From Endocalyx cinctus (Eukaryota > Ascomycota > Sordariomycetes > Amphisphaeriales > Apiosporaceae), in assembly GCA_001600455.1 (NCBI GenBank), contig BCKC01000004.1, forward strand, positions 4,266,915 to 4,330,914: a stretch of DNA of 64,000 nucleotides. The letters are read 5' to 3'. Made by a program: the position numbers and the translations under genes. Below, piece after piece: positions 55,905 through 64,000 of the stretch. Each line of letters starts with the position of its first letter. Positions within the stretch are counted from its first letter, which is position 1. The notes beneath the pieces were generated by a model. That model ran no database searches and had not been told where the DNA came from. It saw only the letters and a list, made by a program, of their open reading frames with translations.

Positions 55905-57350
55905 GTAAAAGGGGAATAGAATAAATAATTCGACATAGAAGGCTGTATAAAAAGCTTGTATAATTCATGTAACGAAATGTATGTAAACATATTCAAATAT
56001 ATACCCCAATCTAAATATATACTTAGTAAACATATTTCAAGATATATATAAATGTATATATATTATTAACTTAGTAGGTAGTGAGTAAGTAAGTATGTAT
56101 ATGAGATACCTCAAATCTTGATTCACGATAATTCTCCCTTGGACCCGACAGTTTGGATCAGCCTTATTGGCGTGTATACTGTTGGATGTATTTTGTTTTC
56201 CTTTCTTTTTTTTTTCTTTTTCTTTGTTCCTTTAATTTTCTCGGCGATCTCCGTTGTACTCAAACGAGTTTTATTATAAATCTTATGATAGGGTAACATT
56301 TTATTTATTTATTTTATACATTCATGGATATTTATTTATATTTATCTCTCATCTCATGCGGGGGAATACCGTAGCAAAGGTAACATAATGCGGGGCAAAG
56401 GAGGGCAAAAAAAAGAAAATAAGATCTACTTTATTTACTTCTGATTTGATACAAATCATAAAATATCGTAATATACCGATACATCATCCATCATCCATCA
56501 TTCCCCCCCCCTTTTTTTTTGCGTGAATTTATTGTATGAAAGTTGGAGAAAAGAAAGATTGCATAAGAAGATACTTAGATACATAGAGATATCTGCTTCT
56601 GAAATATACCAGGTTAGACCTTTTTATACATATCTCATCTCCTTTTCCATTCTCTATTCTCTATTCTCTATCCTACCTATTCTTTACTTTTCCCCATTTT
56701 ATTTTCTTTTATCGAAGCTTACTGATCCTTCGCCTTAAAAAGAAAGAAATGCCCCTCTGACAGCCTCATTTTCACATCTCAAGTCGCGTGACGGAGCTGA
56801 CGAAGATCAAAATCAAGTTTTGTGTTTTTGATTATTATTATATCTCTCGTTCTTAATATAATAGCCCACTCTTCACTCCTCTCTTTCAGTTTAGTGAAAT
56901 GAGTTAAATGGACGAATCAGAATAATAAAAACCAACCGAATAAATAAGTTACACAGTACACTAGAAATTCGGAACTTCCCATCTTCTCGGACAAAAAATC
57001 GCCGATAGATTTCAACTTGGATTTGGATTTGGATTTGGATTGATACCTATTTTTCTTACTGCTATTAAAAGAAGAGCGCGACAGCGGCATTACGATAAAC
57101 CATCGCGATTAATACCGTTTCGATGCTTAGTTAGAACAACTTAAATTTCTTTTCTTTTCTTTTTTTTCCCGTCACGTCACAAGCTGGCGTCCACCTGAAA
57201 AACGAAGATCATACGTCCCCTTCTTCCACACTCTCTACGTCAACCTACCTACTTTTTCCACCTAGCGAACCAACGCATATAAACCAACTTGTCTTTTTTC
57301 CCCCTTTGATACGTCTTCATATACGCATCGCGAACCAATAAAAAAAAATC
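55905..57350. other. Intergenic spacer
   Basis: AT-rich, with CTATTCT repeats at 56650-56671 and four copies of TTGGAT at 57018-57041. The last ~150 bases are pyrimidine-rich, as expected for the YPI1 promoter. No gene recognised. Confidence 0.55.
57018..57041. repeat. Hexanucleotide tandem repeat (TTGGAT)n
   Basis: Four perfect TTGGAT copies in the YPI1 upstream region. A simple sequence repeat; not a telomere motif of known fungi (TTAGGG). Confidence 0.8.
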
Positions 57351-57997
57351 ATGGCGAGCTCCAACCCCTCCCAGCGACAGCAACGACCGTCGTCACAACC
57401 TTCCTCCTCCGCTCCGCGACCGATCCAACGCCTGCAAGAACCCTCCCGAGGATCGCAGACGCAGACCGAGGCCCACCCCGACGAAGCCGAAGCCGCGCGA
57501 CCCGCCCCCGCCATCCTGCGCCTGAGGGGCGCCCACCCGCCCTCGTCGAACCGGGTCCAGTGGGCCGAGAACGTGGTCGATAACGAGGGATTGGGACGAA
57601 AGAGTTCAAAAGGTAAATTTAGTGTTGTTGTTGTTATTATTACCAAGATCGCACGACAAGGTATATATATTTTATCAGATACGACCCTTGCTAATATATA
57701 TACGTAGTGTGCTGCATATACCACAAACCCCGCGTCGTGGGCGAATCCTCGGACGAGTCCTCTTCCGGCTCCGATTCCGATTCCTCCTCTTCGGACGGCG
57801 ACGACGATTCCGACTCGGGTAACGACTACGATCCCCGCGAGCGCGCCGCGGCGCAGAGGAGAGCTAGGCAGCAGCGACCGCACGATCACGGGGAGAGAGG
57901 AAGTAGTAATAGCGGTACCGCGAAGAATAAGAAAAGAAACCCGAGCCCGAACGCGTACGAGAAACAACCTAAACCGTCGAGACCAGGTCGTACATAG
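57351..57997 (+). CDS. YPI1: Type 1 phosphatase inhibitor YPI1
   Basis: Two exons (57351-57612 and 57708-57997), 183 residues; intron 57613-57707 with donor GTAAAT and acceptor GTAG, splicing codon G|TG. The centre reads RVQWAENVVDNEGLGRKSSK then VCCIYHKPRVVGESSDESS, the signature of the YPI1 / PPP1R11 (inhibitor-3) family. R68-V-Q-W71 is the RVxF-type docking motif for the PP1 catalytic subunit (Glc7 in yeast). The C-terminus is Ser/Asp-rich and disordered, with a basic end. It regulates PP1 in the nucleus, affecting mitosis and glycogen metabolism in yeast. Start codon fits the family. Confidence 0.92.
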
Positions 57998-58575
57998 TGC
58001 GTTGCTAGTTGCCTCAAAAAAAAAAAAAAAAAATGAAGGCGGGAAACGCTGAATCGGTTATATCACGTACAGATACCAAGGCTCATTTTCTCTCATTTAA
58101 CCTACTATCAGAAGAAGAAGAAAAAAGATCACCTCGCAAGCGAAGGTACGGAACGGACCAAGCTTAAGGTGGGAAAAAGAAAAGAAAAGACAAAAAAAAA
58201 AAAAAAAAAACCACTTATACCCCTTTTTTCCTTTAAAAATGTCAAAACTTAGCATAGGAATAAGGCACGGCGGCATGTCATATGATTTGCACCAAAAACG
58301 TAAAACGAGCATCCCATAGTTACGGAGGAAACAAGAAGAAGAAGAAAAAAAAGGAAAAGAAGACTGACTTACTGACTGCCTTTTTTTTTACGTCGTTTGG
58401 AATCAATTAGCATAATTTTAGGGTGTAATTATAAGGGAAATGGGAAACGAATTGACGAAGATATTTTATCATTATATATAAGTACGTAACTTTGAGCAAG
58501 AAATTCAAGGGGGGGGAAATCGATCAATCAAGCAATCAATCAATGAATCAGGAGAATGACATCCTTAATTTTTCA

Positions 58576-58606
<31 letters not shown>

Positions 58607-59291
58607 CCTCCCTCTCCCGTCTCCGGTCTGTCTGTCTGCTTCTACTCTAACATATATCACCCCCTTCTTTCTAGCCACCTCTCATTATTCGTCTCCTTCT
58701 TGTTCTCGTTGGCTTTCTTTTTCTAAGTAATGAAAAACAAAGTTGGTGCGAAAATCAATAATTTCACGCTTCGCATTCTTCGTCTTCTTCTCTGCTCTCT
58801 ATCTCTAGTTATTGATCAATCAAGTTCTTCTCTTTATCTCTCAATCTGCTGCAAACTCCTTCCATATTCTACAAGAAAAAATCGCATTTCTCGTCTTTTA
58901 CACGGCGATAACTAACATTCGTTGGACGTAAAATAGGAGGAAGAAAAATCTTGAATTTCAAAACATGTAATGTGAGTGTAGGTGTTATATTGGTAATAGT
59001 TTGGTAACGTAGTCGTTTTAATATACTCTCGGTTTAGATTGTTCCGATTGCAATCGACTTTCAGTTATTTCTTTGGACGGTTTAAATGCCTCGGCGAGTC
59101 AAGAGAGAATTGGTTAATCAATTTTCTAGTGCTACCCTGCCAATAACTTCCGTTTTTATTTTGACCCGGTCGTCCCGTAAGGGTGCCGCGACCTTTGCCG
59201 TGTGGAGATGTTTCCCGGGTGAGTGGCTTCGATCCATCCACGCCGCTTGACTTTTCACGAATCTTCGCGAAGAGGTTTAATCTATTATAAT
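57998..59291. other. Intergenic spacer, convergent genes
   Basis: 3' flanks of YPI1 and the DENN gene. A (CT)n microsatellite at about 58577-58607, A runs near 58016 and 58192. No gene recognised. Confidence 0.6.
58577..58607. repeat. (CT)n dinucleotide microsatellite
   Basis: About fifteen uninterrupted CT units, then CCCTCCCTCTCCC. Flanked by pyrimidine-rich sequence. Confidence 0.85.
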
Positions 59292-62200
59292 CTATAGAAA
59301 TTCGGTTCCCTGTGGTGGTACAGGTCCATTAGGAATAGGTAGGCCCACCATACTAGGGACTTGTTTCCGAATCACTCCCTTCCTTCGTTGCTCGGGCCGA
59401 GGTAATCCTTGTATAGCACGGGGCTCTTTCATGAGTGAAGGATCCAACCTGGCCGGAACCCTCGTTGTCACAGCTCGGTAATCTCCAGAAAACTTAGCGT
59501 TCGGAACCGGCACGGATGCTGTGCGCCAGATGTGATCTGACGTATCAGTGAGATACGGGGGGAGCTTAGGTTGCCGGTGCGAGTGCATGGCGCTAGACAG
59601 GCCGTGCGACGCCCGGATCGTGGACAGTCTGGAAAGCCCAGTGCTCAGTCCAGGTTTCCCTCGGGCCTTCTTGGCCAGGATGATCTCGTCGAACAGACGG
59701 ATGGCCGGGTCCGCCGATGGTTTCATCTCACGCTCATGTACAAATTCATTGAATGCTGTTTTTTAATAATTAGTAAATACGTTATAGCCAGAACCAAGTA
59801 AATAAAATCATACCTTGGGTATCCTTCATCATTCCCGCGTACTCTTGCTGGTCGTAAGGCAAGCTTCTTATAAATCCATTCATGTCAAAGGCGTACAATT
59901 GCCCGTGGTTCTTTTGATCTTTCGTCGGTCGTCCGAGGTGTTTTCGATATGTGTAGAGCAAGCTGGCCTGACATCGAACGAAGGCGGCGCGCACCTTGTC
60001 TTGGTTGAAAGCCACAGGACAGACCAGACAGACGGCACCTAGGCAACGACCGTGAGAAACGGTTCCACAGCCCGTGCACTGGTAACATCCGTCACCTTCG
60101 GCTCGTTCGTCGCACAGAGTGCAGATCTGGGATGGATTAAAGGGAATGAAATTGAAACAATGTCCCTCAACCCAAACTGTAGTGTCCGTATCCTGCACTT
60201 GGTGGACAAGCATGTTAGGCATAATTGTAGACGCTGCTATCGTAGACTGGGCGTAAGTCGAAGGGGCGTAGCCTCCAAAGGATGATTGAGAATCAATCGA
60301 AATAGCCGATATTGACAGGTTGGCTTGATGGCCGTTGAGGAAGGGCATATGCGGTGGGCGGTGAATCGGGCCTTGTCCAAACGAAGCGCTGCGCCGGCCC
60401 TTCTCGTCAAAATGGCCCGATCTCTTCTCTCGCAAGTTATTAGGCAAGGAAAACGGAGATTCCTGCCTCGATATTGGCGTCGATGGAGTTGATGGCATCG
60501 GCGGGAAGTTAATAGAAACCGGTGAGACGGAAGACGGCGGACTAGTTTTGTTTGACCTGCTTGTTGTAGGTCGCTCGGCTGTCAAGGGTTTCGCGTGCGC
60601 GAATGCATTGAAGACCGGTATCTTCATTAGTTCCTTCGACTCAGGCTCACCGAATGAGGACGAGCCCTGTGCCACCCATTTCGCCAAAGTGCTTGGCATC
60701 GTCTTCTCGTTGAAAAGAGAGCCATTTTCAGCCGAAAATGCATCGTATGGATAGGACTCGATGGCGTAAGGTGGCGGTCCTGTTGTGACACCGTAACGCA
60801 GAGAATGTGGGGCAGCATGTTGCAGAAGAGACAGAAGTTTTCGCCTATGCTGTTTCGGCAGATGCAGAGGTCGAGTTGGTGAATCTATGGTATCCTTATC
60901 AAGATCCACAAGGACGTAATCTTCGTCCGGCAGTTCTATGTTATCGTATCTTCGCTCAATACCCACGATATACGGACACGGCGCATCTAAAGCAGATAGC
61001 AATCTCGCGGGGAGAACGGGGATAAAAATACTTGCCCAAGTCAAGGGGTAGAGCAAGCTGGCCAAGGCATGACAGGCCAAGTGTAGCATGGCCGTATGAG
61101 AAGAGAGGAAGATTATTCGAGACTCGGACATTGCATACTCGAACAAGCTCACGATATTCTCAAGAGACAAGGACCTGAACAAAGCGTATAGATCTGTGTT
61201 ACGAGATCCGGGCAGCTCGTTCGCGGCTTCTTTCCGCGCATATAAACGCAGTTCACGCACACCGATCTCGACTTGAGTTTTCGAGCTAAGGGGGCTAAAA
61301 GCTTCGGTGCATAAGTTAATGACGTAACGTTCCAACGGCTGCCAACGCCCAACTCTCGGAGAGCTCGGAGGCACGCGTAAGATTCCGCCGTCCGTCATCG
61401 GGACTACAACGGCTCGGAGCCAGTCTTTCCAGAAACCCACCCTCGTGGCATCTCGCCCAAGAATGCCATAAGCGCGAGGCGTCCAGAGTCCACTCTCGCC
61501 GGCGGTTAACCCGTCAATTTTGGATGCAGCCCCGTGTCTCAGAGGCCGAAGCATCTCCGTCATTAAGCTGATTTTTTCCTCCACCGAACTAATCTGATCG
61601 TCGAGCCTCTCTCGGGCGGGAGAACCCGACGGTATCGTCGGGAGCTTCGCAAGTAGCTGAGACAGATGAGCACGTTCAGCGGCGAGCCTCGACCCCAAAC
61701 TACCAGCCAGCTCTCTTTCCTCCTCGGTCATATGCCTCTGTCGCCACTGCTCACATCTTCTCTCGATATCCTCCGCCACGTCCATCGTCAGGGCGGTCCA
61801 GACTATGACGGTGACGCCGTATATCTTAGAATTGTCGTCCGACGTCATCGTAAAACCATGCCACGTAGATCTTGGCCTCTCGTCGGACGAGACGATCTGG
61901 ATATCGTTGGGGAACGCAAACATCGGTACGTAATCGGGAAACCTACCCCGTTTAGCCAAACCTTCTGTTGCGTCGCGAGGAGGATATCGGTCGAGGAGCT
62001 CAGGTTCGAAACGACGTTTCAGGGGATGCATGTCAGGATCAAGATTGAGAGGTTGAGGAGGTGGGATGACGGAATTATAGCTGCTCAGTCGTCTAGTGGT
62101 TCGAACCGAAGCTAATTTGCAGTAGTCAGTACAAAAGGCCGAATTTTTCTTGCAATCATGTTCAAACAATTCCGCGGGGAGGCCCGCTACAAGATCTTGT

Positions 62201-62841
62201 ATCAAGGAGGATCCAACGTCCAAATCATAGAATGGGTCCATACCAGGTCTCGCGGTTGGTGGCTGCTTTCGCGCACTATTCATATCTCTAAAGCTGATTT
62301 TGCGCCTTATGCTACCGCGTATGCTACCCCTGAGACTTTTTAAGGGGCTCATCCTCCCGCTCGGTGGCTCTTCGTTTTTGAGTCGTTCCGTTCGTGGGTT
62401 GACCATCGGCGGTCTGGCCTGGGTCTTAGCACCGGCGGTGAAGCTAAGATCATCTAGGAAGTTCTCCCTTTCGGCCGCAAACTTCACCAAGGCTTTATCG
62501 AAATCGAAATCGGCTAGGAATCCCTCTTCATTGGGGATAATCAGCGGCTGGTTCGGGCGGATCGTAGCACTGCTCCTGTTACTTCTAGTGTTCCCGTCCA
62601 CCTCCTCCAACGTATATATAGAATTTGTTATTGAGTTCTTCGACAAGCGGTTCTTGGAGTTCTGCCGAGAATGACGTGCCGAGTTTTTGCTGGGCGTGGC
62701 AGTCTCCTCCGGTTCGCCATATTCTTCGATTGTAGTGTCTATCTGGGTAGATGTAGGTATGGTCGGGAAATCTTGAGCAGATATTGATTCGATGCCGGCG
62801 ATCCAGAAGTAATCGGCGAGGGGTGCTGAAGAGTTATCCAT
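59292..62841 (-). CDS. DENN domain protein with C1-like zinc finger
   Basis: Two exons: 59814-62841 and 59292-59755, 1163 residues; intron 59756-59813 (58 nt) rebuilds codon G|CA. An N-terminal Ser/Asn-rich region is followed by uDENN-type sequence (KRRFEPELLDRYPP, FVPMFAFPNDIQIVS-like). The cDENN core is near residues 560-660: ALFRSLSLENIVSLFEYAMS, ESRIIFLSSHTAMLHLACHAL, TWASIFIPVLPARLLSALDA, PCPYIVGIERR. The dDENN part follows. Near residues 900-970 is a C1-like finger with spaced CTLCDERAEGDGCYQCTGCG and HGRCLGAVCLVC. DENN proteins are Rab GTPase exchange factors; the substrate Rab cannot be told here. The position is next to the window's right flank, and the gene looks intact. Confidence 0.88.
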
Positions 62842-64000
62842 GGCATCGCAGGCCTCTGGCCAAATTTCTTATCTTTTATCGTATACAAATTTTGATTTTA
62901 GGTACCGAGAAAAGAAAACAACAATCAACTTGCAGCAGATACAAGTAGCCGAACTAACATTTATGTAGTGCTTCTTGAAGGTGTCAGAGACTAGCCATGA
63001 ATGTACATGTCAAGCAATTCTGAAGCTAGGGCAAGTTGATTCTTTTTCTTTTTCTTTTTTTCTTGGTGATGGTCCAGGTGAGTCTTGCAATTTTCTTCTT
63101 CAGAAATGGCTGAAAAACAGATAATTGTAAAGGTCACACTCGTGGTGAATAAATTTTTTTTTAGGAGTTGGTACGTAGGAGGAAAGGTCGATTAGCGCTC
63201 CGAACTACTTGACGAGAGGTTATTAATGGCTCGAAAGAATACGGTACTTGAAATGTATCTTTGTGGTTTTTCCAAAACTGGTAAAATGTAACAGTTCGGT
63301 GTTGTAGTCTTGAATTCATTAAAAGACTCGATCGAGTAGAGAGGGTGATATGGTCGTACCTTGCCTTATTGGTGTTCAAGTATAAGTTACGCAGAGAAAT
63401 TTAGCAATTCGGGTATCCGACGATCTGGGTGGCCACACAATGATTGTTGAGACGAATGTCTTGAGTGTTTCTCCCTTTTTTATTTTCTTCCTTTAAGGTT
63501 CTTTTTTTTTAACGTTTGGGCGGGATCGGCGATATGTATTGACTTATCCGCCTTTTCCCTTCCCACTCCTGTTCCAAATGTGTGTATATAAATACGTATG
63601 CACAAAATGGTGGAGCTCGTGTATGCGCGCGTATGATTTTTGTTTATACAGTGTGGCCCAAAAAAAATTGGGAAGAAAGGGCCAAAAAACGATTAGACAA
63701 TTAAAAAAAATTGTCAACAGTCATGCATTGCAGGCTGCAACTGTTTCGAGGCACGTACAGCTTTCGGTTGCGCCGTTATCGATCGGAAAATATGTGCGGT
63801 ACTCAAGGTTGAATTTTGTGGTGTGATCGAATTGGTCTTTCAATATCGAGGGATCTGAGTATCATTGAGAGGAGGGGGAATGATTGCGGGATAAAATAGA
63901 TCCAATCCACACTACAGATAACGCATTTATTAAGTTATTAGGAAAGATTCTCGAAGGATGAGATAAGAACAGAAAAGTAGAAAAAAGAAAGAAAAGAAAA
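62842..64000. other. Intergenic region to window end
   Basis: 5' flank of the DENN gene. T/C-rich tract at 63038-63065, otherwise AT-rich. The frames at 63161-63379 and 63539-63826 show no recognisable domain. Confidence 0.5.

Noticed and set aside
57018..57041. (TTGGAT)4 as a telomere-like repeat
   Set aside because: Not the fungal TTAGGG unit and only four copies; a simple microsatellite explains it.

Overview
This window comes from the nuclear genome of a filamentous ascomycete fungus, probably Sordariomycetes or a close class. The evidence is genes with short introns (mostly 50-120 nt, GT-AG, CTAAC-like branch points), AT-rich and homopolymer-rich spacers, and families typical of such fungi (PAC1/NudF, HET, PNP-NB-ARC NLR, 2EXR, YPI1, GET2, GEP3). 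The class-level placement is inference from general resemblance only. Two undetermined bases (10464 and 10522) show this is a draft consensus.

Left part (1-31 kb), accessory in character. It holds the 3' end of an enoyl-CoA hydratase-like gene, an NmrA-like reductase, a broken HET gene, a BTB/POZ gene, a broken STAND/NACHT gene, a double 2EXR (F-box-like) gene, an F-box/LRR-like gene, an orphan cysteine-rich tail, a HET-like gene, an MFS transporter with an unresolved 5' end, an eight-exon FAD-dependent oxidoreductase, the conserved dynein regulator PAC1/NudF, and an intact PNP-NB-ARC NLR whose four exons join in frame to 843 codons but which has no TPR or other repeat domain. Several are self/non-self recognition families, some intact and some decayed, which suggests a birth-and-death region for fungal innate immunity and incompatibility genes.

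Right part (31-63 kb), conserved housekeeping genes. These are an SMP/C2 membrane-contact protein with seven exons, a low-complexity nuclear-type protein of unknown function, DNA polymerase iota with a C-terminal ubiquitin-binding zinc finger, a bHLH transcription factor, a TMEM135-like membrane protein, GET2, the mitochondrial circularly permuted GTPase GEP3, the PP1 inhibitor YPI1 and a DENN-domain Rab-GEF-type protein with a C1-like zinc finger. GET2 and GEP3 are divergent over 315 bp. The other spacers are 1-3 kb.

The most notable signals are: the TPR-less PNP-NLR beside HET and NACHT relics; a perfect 10-bp palindrome, TACCTAGGTA, seen four times and only in spacers; a near-identical hairpin twice in the polymerase iota/unknown gene spacer; two GC-AG introns sharing the donor GCATGT; a stop-free 69-nt intron in the bHLH gene; and a 404-nt first intron in polymerase iota. 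No tRNA, rRNA, CRISPR array or complete transposon was recognised.
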